Part shown: positions 13,001 to 20,717 of the stretch, piece after piece | How the letters are laid out: every line of letters begins with the position of its first letter | Numbering within the stretch: the stretch's first letter is position 1 | Source: Mesaphorura yosii | Taxonomy: Eukaryota > Arthropoda > Collembola > Poduromorpha > Tullbergiidae | Assembly: GCA_009869945.1 (NCBI GenBank) | Contig: WIXG01000802.1 | Span: 1 to 20,861, forward strand | Direction: 5' to 3' | DNA: 20,861 nt | Program-made: the position numbers and the translations under genes | The notes under the pieces: model-generated | What the model was told of the DNA's origin: nothing | Seen by the model: the letters and a program-made list of their open reading frames with translations, nothing else | Database searches by the model: none

Positions 13001-16000
13001 GGAGAAACTGTGGCTGGGAACTGGAAACCTGCATGTTCAGACGAGAATGATACTTCATACTTCAAAGATGAAGAACGCGCGCAACACGCAACTTTTAACG
13101 TCGGAAGAGCAAGGAACCTCATCAAAGTTGAGTTGAGTCTTCTGTTGCCAAACTAATGAATACAAATATGAATGCGTTGTATGATGTGAATTTGCGCTTG
13201 CCACGCGTGTGGCGGCTTGGCGTTTGGCCGGAAGCATATTTCCTTCAGGAAATTCAAGCTTTGTTCTTCTTCAGCAGCACTTTGGGAGTAAGATTTGCGA
13301 TGTTTGATGTAGGAACAAGGTAAATCCGTTGGCCGGCAGCTCAATTATGTTAATTGCAACTAATTAATCACTTACCATGATAATAGCATCCGTACGCTTC
13401 GACCCGCATGCAAATTGTGCGTTTGTGGATGGAGAACGGAATGAATCGCAGTTTGCTGGCGAGAATTGGCGGAGTCAGCTCCTGAATGACACCGATGTAC
13501 GTGTTTGTGTTTCCTTCTAGAATCTGCAACGTAAGAAAATAAAGGTAACGTCAAACATTGAAAGATGTTCGTGTCTTTGTTTCATTTTGCTCTGCAAATA
13601 TTTGATTAGCAGGTTAATTTCGTGATCACGATGATGATGGGACGAGAAGGAAGTTGAATGAACTGCACTCGTTGACATTAAGGAAATGAAAGTCTGATCT
13701 CTTCCGCTTCCGCGCTGTGTTGCGCTTTCTTAGAGTCCAATTAACTAATTGACTTTTTGTCCTCATTGTTCATGCTTGGAATCTTCTTAACGGAAGGCTC
13801 AAGATCATGCTTTTATTTCTCAAGAGAATTTTACGAGAAATTTCCATCCTTTTCAGCAGCAAGATTGAAAAATGGTGGAGGAACTCGTTTCATTTCGCTT
13901 TTCGCGGCATTGGTTGCGTCACGTATCATGATCGATGCCCCAACATATTTCAAGTAACGCAACCTAATAATGCAATGTAATCCTGATAAAAATAGCTCCC
14001 AGTCTTCAGCCTTCATGCATTACGCTCGCGTACGAATTCCGCAAGACAATATTGAATTATCATGAAACTGCATTTCTCATTCAATCTTCAATTTTCGTAT
14101 TATTGAGCATTGAACTGACTTTTCTGCGATGCCCTTCTCGGCCTCGCCACTATTCGATTTCAATTCGTTCAATGCTCCTGTTACTGTTATTAAATAAGTG
14201 CAGATGATTGCGTTCAATCCATGCATGCATAAAGAAATCTTTGCGTATTGCCTGATGCCAATTTTATCTGACCACATGTCCGCAATGCACGCATTTATTG
14301 GGTTGTGAATCGCAGAGCACGCAGGTTGCGTGCGCTGTCCATATCATTTCACCATTTCTCCGTCCATTCGAATAATACAATAAGATCCGTTGTCTGATAT
14401 GGATATCGTGATCTCTACATTTCCTTCAAAAGTAATGGCAATGGCAGTACCAACTTAATAAAGATTAGGTATGGGTCAAGCCCATGCCATGCCATGTCAG
14501 CACTCAGCAACAGAAAACATTGCGTTCAAGATTGATGCGTGGAAGCATATTGTTAGTATCCGCATCAATTACAATTTCTATATGCCACGGCATGCCAGAC
14601 CCAAACCCAAATTGTGATGGATTGACGGCCTGACTGACCACGTAGCACGTTTACCAATCACTGCTGTTGCCTTGCCCAGCTCGCCTTCGCCGCTCGGTGG
14701 GTCAGTACATGATAATTCCATTACCTCTATTAAAAGAGGTTGATGATATTGTTCTCGGTGCGTTCTCAACGCGTGTTCTTATGCGTTTGAAGAACGAAAT
14801 CATAAATACAAGCGTGGCAGCGTGGGTGATTCATCTTGCGTTATATTTTAGTAGCTACTTTCACCTGCAATGTTATTTTCGTCTATTACCCATTCATTTA
14901 ACAAAAATCAAAATTGCGTTATTCGCGAAACCGAAATCGAAACGGGAAAAAAATGAAAGAAGACCAAGACCAAGAAATGAGACTCGCGAGCGAGCAGATG
15001 AGGCTTGTGCCGGGCAGGGACTGCCTGCGAAACGCGAATCTGGGATTTAGTCCGCCGCTCCGCTCATGTATAATGTAATTTCCTCGTAGTAGTCGCAAGA
15101 TAGACGGGACAAAGATGAATAGACAGACGCTCAACTCCGCTGCCTGGGCTGAAATTTTAGAGGAAAGCGGCGCGGGAAGGAAAATGCAATGCAATGCGTG
15201 AGAGTACGAGTGCGAGCAAGTTCAGTTGAGTTGGAAGAAATGAGTTTGAAAAATAGAAAATATAGAAAGTTGATGGTTCTTCGTACTCTTTCTCTTCGCG
15301 TTTCGCGAATGGCGTATTTTGTGGAGAAGATTTTTGATTTATTTCTGACATACTTCGGGAACTGTGACCGGGGTTGTAAACTAAGCACTCCTCGCGGCAG
15401 AAGTAAGTGGGAAAAGAGTATCTTATTTTATCGCACTTTGCAATTTTTCCAGAGCAGCAGTTCTCATTTCTCACGCACTGCAGCATTGCCAATTATTCAA
15501 AATCCCTGGCACTGCATTGAATCTTGCTCAGACACCTCCGAGATTCAATACTTCCCATTCTACATTCTGCTCGAATGCACGAATTCGGCAGGAATGCTCC
15601 AAAGAGGACCTTCGCTCACTGCAGATATGCGTTAGACTCTTCTCCTCTCCGTCGTCCGTCGACCCGTGCCCTGCCGTGACTAATGAACGTGCATAAATCT
15701 GTTCCTCGCTCCTACATTCACTATTCAACAGGACAGTCTGACACAAAGCATAGAACATATGTCCACACATCGTAACTTAAATACTGAATGAATACAGAAT
15801 GGAAGGCACAAAAAGCCAATCCGTTGCGCTCAAAGATGCAGGCCCGACCCTTTCGTGGCATATTCAGTCGCAGCGTCGAGCTTCCCTTTCAGTTCAGTGA
15901 CATTCAGTGATCTGCGATTCCGATTCGGTAATAAATGAGCAGTATTATGAAATATGTGATGATCATGATCATTACCCTTCTTTTTCTTGTTTGCAAGCCG

Positions 16001-17643
16001 GCCAGCCGCCACGTAGAGGCTTCAAATCTATTTGCTAACACTTTATTTGGCATGGCAAGCCGAGTAGAGCCGTGAAATTCATGCAAGGTCACGGACTCGC
16101 GACTCGTCTGTCTGGCACATTCGTCGATCTATTCTGACCATGCTTTTGGATATCTTTTTGTGGATGCTGGAGACATGAATTGTCGATCAATGTGGTGCAT
16201 CAGAGTCATATATATTGCGTGCTATGATCCCTTTTGCTCAAGAATCATCAATCACTAACTTTAATTGCATCCGTGCCGCGACTCTCTGAGTCATAATTTT
16301 TGCGCCTGCGCATGTCCTTGAATGAATCACGAGCAGAAATGGGCAAATGGGTCATAAATCACGGTAAGATTAAAGAATATTGCATAATTAGTAAAATTAA
16401 AGGACGGAGACGGCAACACGAAGGCAGCGACTCGCTTGTATGCAGGAAATTGTGATTAATTCAATACTAGGGGCCCGTGTTCGCCGAAAATTCGGCGAAT
16501 AGAACAATTAAACCAACTTAGGTTACACCTCAAAATTTATTCAATTAATGAATAAAAAAAGCGATACACTTTTTCGAAAATCGGATTCGGACTCAGGGAG
16601 AAAAATTACTTGAGTCACTGAACGAATCCGCACCGTTCGTATTTTCAGACAGTGTGCGTGAGTGAGGTTTTCATAAAATTTCGGAAATTTTCTTGGTACT
16701 TTTAGTGGCTAACACGTCGGAAGGGACCCAGAATACGAATCCGAAGTCGGTTTTTGCTTATCTATCATGGTTCCTGAATTATAAAGGCACACAAAACTGC
16801 CTCCGATTCAGGATAAGATCCTGCCCGTAAAATCCCACAGCCGTAAATTAAGTATCATGAATATTTAAGGATTTAAGTAAACACTTTTTCATTATCCAGG
16901 CTGAAGCCGGAGTTTTGTCGGTCATGGAAGAAAATGCCACAATGCAAAAAGTGTGGTCCGCAGTGCACTGCAAAGAGGAAGATGAGTTCTGTACGTGCCC
17001 AGAATTAAATTATATGGATAATCTGTACTCCAGCAGCCAGCCAGCAGAAGGGTGAATCATTTTTATCTCAGAATCCGTGCTTGCCCAGCAGTCTGTCTTC
17101 AACTCATTTCCTTATTAACAAACGGCAAACGGGGTCCGACTCGCTTTGCGTCAAGAGTTCGTGCGTGCATAATTTGGAGGAGGCTGCTGGCTCGGGCCCG
17201 GCTTTTGTTGACAAAAATGAAATGTCAACATTTTTATTAGTTTGCTGGGCGCATCTGCGGATGGCTAAATTGGAAATTGCGTAATGGGCATGGACATCCA
17301 TGCCCGCATGGCGTTTGTTGTTAAGTTGTCAATCACGGCATGGCATGGCGAGTTAGTTAGTTATGGATGATGGATTGGGAAATGAATTCATGCCTGTCAG
17401 CTTTTACTTACTGTTCGCCCAAGTCGATCCTGGTACGTGACCCACTTCCCCAGCTCATCACGCCAGTACTCCAGCTGAAAGCTCTCCGTGTACTCCTGCC
17501 CTTGGCCGTTGCCAAATCGTCCCTGCGTCTCCGTCTGTGTGATGCGGTGCAACCGGTCAAAGTCAATTTCCAGGTATTCCTTGACCCCTCGCTCGATTGT
17601 AGACTTCGGGCACCAGGCGCCGCCGTTAAGCTCGTGGCGGACC
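820..17643 (-). CDS. Ddr: Discoidin domain receptor tyrosine kinase (DDR), partial: five exons of the collagen-binding ectodomain
   Basis: Five exons spliced on the minus strand (17643-17412, 13523-13376, 9833-9654, 2159-2035, 1039-820) total 905 nt, about 301 residues. All boundaries are AG/GT and all phases agree (0, 1, 1, 0). The product aligns end to end, without a gap, to my recollection of the DDR1/DDR2 ectodomain. It starts just before the DS-domain motif GAWCP, continues through TQGR, ICMRVE and YGC, then into the DS-like domain (YDG, GGLG-LTD, GPDDF, WIGWNNST, WLLLSEV). DDRs are collagen-activated receptor tyrosine kinases at the cell surface. The fragment lacks the signal peptide, the first ~40 DS residues, the transmembrane helix and the kinase, which must lie outside the window. 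Introns are 3.9, 3.5, 7.5 and 1.0 kb. The family call is secure. The exact paralogue is not, because most invertebrates have one or two Ddr genes. Confidence 0.93.
1040..2034 (-). other. DDR intron D-E (995 nt)
   Basis: This lies between the GTAAGC donor of exon D and the CTCTTCCAG acceptor of exon E. I recognise no gene, RNA or repeat in it. Confidence 0.75.
2035..2159 (-). CDS. Ddr: DDR exon D: middle of the DS-like domain
   Basis: The exon runs from acceptor CATTGCAG before 2159 to donor GTAAGC after 2035. It is 125 nt: two carried bases plus 41 codons, ending in phase 0. It encodes a segment with MWIGWNNST, LGFQFDAVRKFESV and VYVNNYVSHGAQ. This corresponds to the DDR segment with VGW, a hydrophobic strand, EFDR-RxF and CNN in vertebrates. 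NNST contains an N-x-S/T sequon (N-N-S and N-S-T overlap), so glycosylation is possible. It joins exon C across a 7.5 kb intron with no missing residues relative to the family. Confidence 0.92.
6346..6365. repeat. Short tandem repeat (GTCAA)3 + GTCAG
   Basis: Three perfect GTCAA units are followed by a one-mismatch fourth unit. It lies in DDR intron C-D and is an ordinary microsatellite. Confidence 0.85.
8298..8353. repeat. Two adjacent inverted repeats (hairpins) in DDR intron C-D
   Basis: The first is CATTAAAG-G-CTTTAATG at 8298-8314 (8-bp stem, 1-nt spacer). The second spans 8319-8353. CACTGCA (8328-8334) pairs with TGCAGTG (8338-8344) around a GGG loop. After one T/C mismatch the stem continues for eight more pairs, including one G.T, down to AAA/TTT. 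The arms are too short for a typical pre-microRNA. Function is unknown. Confidence 0.7.
9654..9833 (-). CDS. Ddr: DDR exon C: start of the DS-like domain
   Basis: The exon runs from acceptor GCGTTTGCAG before 9833 to donor GTGAGC after 9654. It is 180 nt and phase 1 at both ends. The split Gly codons at each end are rebuilt exactly (exon B G + GC; exon C G + GC). It encodes GVIHYQVPQGY, then LRDTFYDGW, then HGGLGLLTDSLFGPDDF. YDG, GLGxLTD and G-DDF are hallmarks of the DDR DS-like domain, a jellyroll beta-sandwich packed against the DS domain. Confidence 0.93.
11270..11287. repeat. Perfect 8-bp inverted repeat with 2-nt spacer
   Basis: CATGCCGT-CC-ACGGCATG. It lies in DDR intron B-C. The core word CATGCC/GGCATG recurs elsewhere in the window (14480s, 14582-14593, 17286-17305, 17337-17348). 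Confidence 0.85.
11466..11500. repeat. Simple repeat: ACGC-type run then TTTAC run
   Basis: A short run of ACGC/ATGC tetramers is followed by three TTTAC/G pentamers (roughly 11485-11500). This is a microsatellite within DDR intron B-C. Confidence 0.75.
11637..11662. repeat. Imperfect (AATG)n microsatellite
   Basis: It reads CAATGAATAAATGAATGTATGAATG-like units, that is, AATG tetramers with single-base variants. It is in DDR intron B-C. Confidence 0.75.
13376..13523 (-). CDS. Ddr: DDR exon B: C-terminal part of the discoidin domain
   Basis: The exon runs from acceptor CGTTGCAG before 13523 to donor GTAAGT after 13376. It is 148 nt: 49 codons plus one base (phase 1). It encodes a stretch beginning ILEGNTNTY, then LTPPILASKLRFIPF, then ICMRVEAYGC. 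This matches the canonical end of DDR discoidin domains. By DDR2 analogy the two cysteines pair with the Cys of GAWCP in exon A and with the N-terminal Cys in the missing upstream exon. The position of the collagen-contacting Asn175 of DDR2, two residues before the first Cys, is Thr here. Confidence 0.92.
16480..16499. repeat. Perfect 9-bp hairpin with 2-nt spacer
   Basis: TTCGCCGAA-AA-TTCGGCGAA. It sits about 80 nt before a second, longer inverted repeat, in a stretch whose word use (CGGATTCG, CGAATCCG, TTTTTCGAAAA) differs from the surrounding intron. Confidence 0.85.
16582..16630. repeat. Bulged inverted repeat (8 + 5 bp stem, 17-nt loop)
   Basis: CGGATTCG (16582-16589) pairs with CGAATCCG (16623-16630). 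The adjoining GACTC (16590-16594) pairs with GAGTC (16612-16616). A 6-nt bulge lies on the 3' side. A further CGAATCCG lies at 16736-16743. This could be a remnant of a non-autonomous element or a structured intronic RNA. Neither is shown. Confidence 0.65.
17286..17305. repeat. Perfect 9-bp hairpin with 2-nt spacer
   Basis: GGGCATGGA-CA-TCCATGCCC. It is in DDR intron A-B, about 107 nt downstream of exon A's donor on the minus strand, close enough to affect the structure of the transcript near that splice site. Confidence 0.85.
17412..17643 (-). CDS. Ddr: DDR exon A: core of the discoidin (F5/8 C) domain
   Basis: The exon runs from acceptor TTCCGCAG before 17643 to donor GTAAGT after 17412. 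It is 232 nt: one carried base plus 77 codons, ending in phase 0. Visible motifs are GAWCP (fragment residues 8-12), a YLEIDF strand, TQGRFGNGQGQE, and WRDELGKWVTYQDRLGRT. In human DDR2, the Cys of GAWCP pairs with the Cys of CMRVE, encoded here by exon B. The Arg of TQGR and the following Glu correspond to trench residues R105 and E113, and both are kept. The residue at the D69 position is Gly here. An upstream exon must supply the final two bases' worth of the split codon and the start of the domain. I did not find it on this strand up to 20861. Confidence 0.92.
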
Positions 17644-18116
17644 CTGCGGAACAAGAAAATGAGCGCGAATAATTATGAAGAATGTCTTTAGCAATGAATC
17701 AGCGCCGTGCTGATGTCATCTTTGTTTACGTAATCACATTAGATTCACGGCCCGTGACCTGCAACTCGCTCATGCCATAAATCGTGAATTGTGCGAATGG
17801 GAGGCACAAATCTCGTAGCGTCAATTCTGCATTACTGCATAAATTCTTTGGAATTTGCAATTCATGAGGCATGCGTGTGCTATTTGAATGAATGGTAGCA
17901 TGCGGCGATTCCTTTCAGCATTCAGCTTTTCAGCACAGGACGGCAAATGTCATGAATAAGAAACAGATCGCAGATCGCGCCTTCGTGACTCGTGTCACTA
18001 ACTTCATTCATTCTGAACCGGCATCAACACCGGCATTCGACATTATGCAAATATGCAAGACAGCTATTAATCGCGGATGTGGGCGGAATTAAGGTTACGT
18101 GACACCAGCAAAGAAT
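17644..18116. other. Region between DDR exon A and the annexin promoter; no gene seen
   Basis: On the minus strand this is the intron upstream of DDR exon A. On the plus strand it is upstream of the annexin gene. I looked for the missing DDR 5' exon (the family's Cys-x-x-LGMxxG...IPD...ITASS region) and did not find it here. It probably carries annexin regulatory DNA, but no individual site can be supported. Confidence 0.5.
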
Positions 18117-18155
18117 TATAAATCAAGTCAAGCAGCGTGACTCCATGACTCATTC
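18117..18155 (+). promoter_or_regulatory. Candidate annexin core promoter (TATA box and initiator)
   Basis: TATAAA at 18117-18122 is followed by TCATTC at 18150-18155, which fits the arthropod initiator consensus TCAKTY with A+1 at 18152. The TATA-to-start distance (~35 nt) is slightly long. From 18148 to 18354 there is no ATG, so a transcript starting here would first meet the annexin ATG at 18355. An AP-1-like TGACTCA overlaps at 18146-18152. The call is tentative. An additional 5' non-coding exon cannot be excluded. Confidence 0.35.
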
Positions 18156-18354
18156 CTTGATTAGTCAGTAGGCTCTGTGATCTAGATCTGACCTAAACTG
18201 AAGTTCTTTGAGCCAAATAGTCTTCGTCACTTCAGTGTGCTAGCTGCTGTCAGTCAAGTCAGTTCGAATATCAGTTTCCTTCGTCAGCTACACCACCTCA
18301 GCGAGTTATCTTCGTTGTTCAATTTCAAGAGTCAGACTTCATTTCATCTACAAA

Positions 18355-18402
18355 ATGGTTTTCGCTCCGATTTCCGGATGCCCGTGCTTACTTTGCACTC
18401 GG
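18355..18402 (+). CDS. Anx: Annexin exon 1: start codon and Cys-rich head (16 codons)
   Basis: ATG in a CAAAATG context is followed by 16 codons encoding MVFAPISGCPCLLCTR, then donor GTAAGT at 18403. Phase 0 agrees with exon 2. The three Cys (9, 11, 14) among hydrophobic residues are unusual for an annexin head and could be palmitoylation sites. A short first exon is common in annexin genes. An alternative first exon elsewhere cannot be ruled out. Confidence 0.75.
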
Positions 18403-20462
18403 GTAAGTACAGATTGCTAAGTGCGAAGAAGTCAATTCACCTATTCATCGAGTGTAGCTATTTATTTCAAATATTTAATGGTCATTTTGTTATCACTCAA
18501 TCCAGAATCTTCCAACTGTCAAACCGTTTCCGGATTTCAATGCTGAAGAGGACGCCAACGCACTGAAGGATGCGATGCGTGGCTGGGGCTGCAACAACGC
18601 CGAAATTACAAAGATCCTCGGAAATCGTTCAGCTACCCAGCGTCACGAGATTTCAGAGACCTTCAAGAACCTCTTTGGCAAAGATTTGATTGAAGAATTG
18701 AAGTCTGAGCTTGGTGGCAACTTTGAGCGCCTTGTCATAGCGTTGATGGCTCCGTGGCCGCAGTACTGCGCGAAGCAGATTGTCAAAGCATGCAAGGGAG
18801 TTGGAACTGATGAGAAGACACTGGTGGACATTCTCTGCACGGCCAATAATTGTCAACTCAAGCTGATTCGTGTTGCATACAAAGCTCGTAAGTACAAAGC
18901 TTGCTTGCCGACTTCACTTTAGTTTCACCTTAATTCGACAGACCGGGACAGGTTGACGTAATGCCCTGTTTTAATGACTTTTCTTGCGAGGTGAGCATGC
19001 AAAGTTTGTTTGCGAAGTTAAAATTCGCAATTTAGCAGCCAGTGTCGACTCCTGCACTGAAGAATAGCGAACTTTGTCTGGCTCGTTGTGTGAGAGTCCA
19101 GAATTCATTGAAGTCTGCGTGCACTGCACGGACTGAAGGCTTAGGCTCGCATGTGTGCAGTGCGCAGAGAAGAGTTTAATTAAAGAGAATGAATTAGTAA
19201 TGACCGTATGATTAATGAATCAAGTTCGCGACTCTTTTCCCCACTTCTCCATCCGCTGGATACTGACTCGAGCGAACGGGGAAAGCAGTAGTTTACATAT
19301 GGGACTTTCTTGGAGCACAGCCACTGAGCCACATGCTCTCGGTTGAAATTTTTCGGTGTAGCAGGTGCTTCAGCTGTCTCGAGAGCTGCGAGCCTCTCGA
19401 CAACTAAATGCTCATCTCCTTTTCTCATTTATAACTCGGCACGGCAGCCAGGTTAGGTTACACGGAAGAATTAGTGTTAGTGTGGCTTTTTAAATTACAA
19501 GTCAGCAGCAGCGTCAGCGGCTTAACTTCCGGAAACACAATCAATATTATTCCATGTCTTTACTCCATTACAAGCCAGCCAGCCACCATTCTGGCTGCTA
19601 TTTTCTCATTTTTCTTCCGCTCAATTCCATTTGTCTTTGACCTGCATGGGCACTGAAGTAAATAATGAGAATTTAGTAGTAATTGTTCCATGCGTGTGCC
19701 TGTGTTTCATTGCAGTGGACGGTGATGAATTGGAGGAAGATTTACGGAAGGAGCTGAGTGGAGATTTTGCTAATCTTATGGTGGCCGTCTGTCAGGCTTC
19801 GCGTCACGAAGATGAGGCTGTGGACGAAGTGCGTGCCAAACAAGATGCACAGAAGCTGATGGAAGCTGGTGAGTCATTTATCATATTCGAAGATTCATTA
19901 CTCAGTCAGTACCCGGGCTTTGTGTTACGGACCACATGGACATTCTATCCTTCTCCGTTTGTTTAGGTGAGCTGAAATTCGGAACTGATGAATCGACATT
20001 TATCGCCGTGCTCGTACGCAATTCGTACGCTCAGCTGAATGCTGTTGCTGCAGCATACGAGTCGGTTTCAGGCAAGACGCTGGTTGAAGCAATTGAGTTG
20101 GAACTTTCTGGTGATCTGCTCTATGCGGCCAAAACAATTCGTAAGTGCATTGCCAAGCCTGAAGCTCAGAAGCTTTTGAAATTCTTATTGAGAGTGGTAA
20201 ACTAATGGCATGATCTGTTTATTTTATAGTGGGCATTGCTAAGAACAAGGATGAATACTTTGCACAACTTTTGAAATCAGCAATGGCGGGGCTTGGCACT
20301 GATGACAAAACTCTCATCAGTGTCGTCGTTCTGCGCTCTGAGATAGATTTGGGCAACATTATGCAGGCGTACGAAAAATTGTATGGGAAGAAACTCGCAG
20401 CTGCGATAGAAGAAGAGACTTCTGGCGACTACAAAAAATTGCTTTTGGATATTATTGACTAA
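18355..20462 (+). CDS. Anx: Annexin, complete gene in five exons (329 aa)
   Basis: Annexins bind acidic phospholipids in a Ca2+-dependent way and act at membranes in trafficking, repair and membrane-cytoskeleton links. The spliced coding sequence (18355-18402, 18506-18887, 19716-19868, 19967-20140, 20230-20462) is 990 nt with consistent phases, ending in TAA. It encodes a short head and four ~70-residue annexin repeats, starting at about residues 30, 97, 172 and 259. Type II Ca2+ loops are clear in repeat 2 (KGVGTDE, 113-119), repeat 3 (GELKFGTDE, 195-203) and repeat 4 (AGLGTDD, 272-278). Repeat 1 has RGWGCNN (41-47), which keeps the two Gly but not Thr-Asp. The acidic residue 39 positions after the loop is present in all four (E84, E156, E240, E315). 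Length is normal. The start is supported by the CAAAATG context and the lack of upstream ATGs. The paralogue is not assignable. Confidence 0.95.
18506..18887 (+). CDS. Anx: Annexin exon 2: end of head, repeat 1 and first half of repeat 2
   Basis: The exon runs from acceptor CAATCCAG before 18506 to donor GTAAGT at 18888. It is 382 nt: residues 17-143 plus one base. It begins NLPTVKPFPDFNAEEDA, the family's usual 'PTV-P--FDA--DA' lead-in. Repeat 1 follows with an altered loop (GWGCNN instead of GxGTDE) but a normal SELGGNFERL ending, then repeat 2 with an intact KGVGTDEKTL. Confidence 0.95.
18888..19715 (+). other. Annexin intron 2 (828 nt)
   Basis: This lies between GTAAGT and CATTGCAG. It contains no recognisable gene. 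A minus-strand open frame (19180-19428) has no recognisable domain. Confidence 0.8.
19716..19868 (+). CDS. Anx: Annexin exon 3: end of repeat 2, start of repeat 3
   Basis: The exon runs from acceptor TTGCAG before 19716 to donor GTGAGT at 19869. It is 153 nt, phase 1 at both ends. The split codon with exon 2 gives Leu, producing KALDGDELEEDLRKELSGDF, the expected annexin helix D-E segment. The rest covers the repeat 2-3 linker and DAQKLMEAG. The final Gly is completed by exon 4. Confidence 0.94.
19967..20140 (+). CDS. Anx: Annexin exon 4: repeat 3
   Basis: The exon runs from acceptor TGTTTAG before 19967 to donor GTAAGT at 20141. It is 174 nt, phase 1 at both ends. It encodes ELKFGTDESTF, then AYESVSGKTLVEAI, then LELSGDLLYAAKTI. 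GELKFGTDE is very close to the repeat 3 loop of many annexins (GELKWGTDE in annexin A5, from memory). Confidence 0.95.
20230..20462 (+). CDS. Anx: Annexin exon 5: repeat 4 and stop codon
   Basis: The exon follows acceptor ATTTTATAG. The split codon gives Leu, then GIAKNKDEYFAQLLKSAM, AGLGTDDKTL, YEKLYGKKLAAAI, TSGDYKKLLLDIID and TAA at 20460-20462. SGDYKKLLL is the typical annexin C-terminus, so the protein is complete. Confidence 0.95.
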
Positions 20463-20717
20463 ATCTGTTAAATTGCTTTGCTCAGTCAATTAGAAATTAG
20501 AATTCTGTACTATGAAACCAAATGATAAATCCAATGAAAAATTATTAAGAGTATAAATAAACGTTATTGTTATCCTGCCATCCTGCCATGTTACCCGACC
20601 ACAACAGTATGAATACCACGCCCAGATTGCTTATTGACTTCCTCATTGACTCTTATCAAATGTTCGCGAGAAAACCAAAGACGGAGTCCAATCGAAAGGA
20701 GGTTTATCATTTTGAAC
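20463..20717 (+). other. Annexin 3' UTR and downstream sequence
   Basis: This is AT-rich sequence to the poly(A) signal near 20556, then about 155 nt of sequence without features before the terminal element. A plus-strand open frame here (20567-20800) runs into the repeat and is not a credible gene. Confidence 0.7.
20556..20561 (+). terminator. Polyadenylation signal AATAAA of the annexin gene
   Basis: A canonical hexamer 94 nt after the stop codon, followed by a T/G-containing stretch (GTTATTGTTATCCTG). Cleavage is expected about 10-30 nt downstream. Confidence 0.75.

Larger units (their letters stand above)
9834..13375 (-). other. DDR intron B-C (3542 nt)
   Basis: This is flanked by the GTAAGT donor of exon B and the TTTGCAG acceptor of exon C. 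It contains a plus-strand 155-codon open frame (10331-10798) with no recognisable domain, a CATGCCGT-CC-ACGGCATG palindrome (11270-11287), and simple repeats around 11466-11510 and 11637-11662. No gene is supported. Confidence 0.75.
13524..17411 (-). other. DDR intron A-B (3888 nt)
   Basis: This is bounded by the GTAAGT donor of exon A and the GTTGCAG acceptor of exon B, both phase 0. It includes plus-strand open frames of 127 (14667-15050) and 148 codons (15189-15635) without recognisable domains. It also has a hairpin-rich block at 16470-16750 and a perfect palindrome at 17286-17305. No gene is supported. Confidence 0.75.

Noticed and set aside
14667..15050. 127-codon plus-strand open frame with a hydrophobic middle
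   Set aside because: A possible membrane segment is visible, but there is no family match and the end is low-complexity Lys/Arg/Glu. Not supported as a gene.
15189..15635. 148-codon plus-strand open frame
   Set aside because: No recognisable family, and it overlaps open frames on the other strand of similar length. Probably chance.
19180..19428. Minus-strand open frame as the missing DDR 5' exon
   Set aside because: The translation lacks the conserved Cys, LGM, IPD and ITAS motifs of the DDR N-terminus and has no signal peptide.
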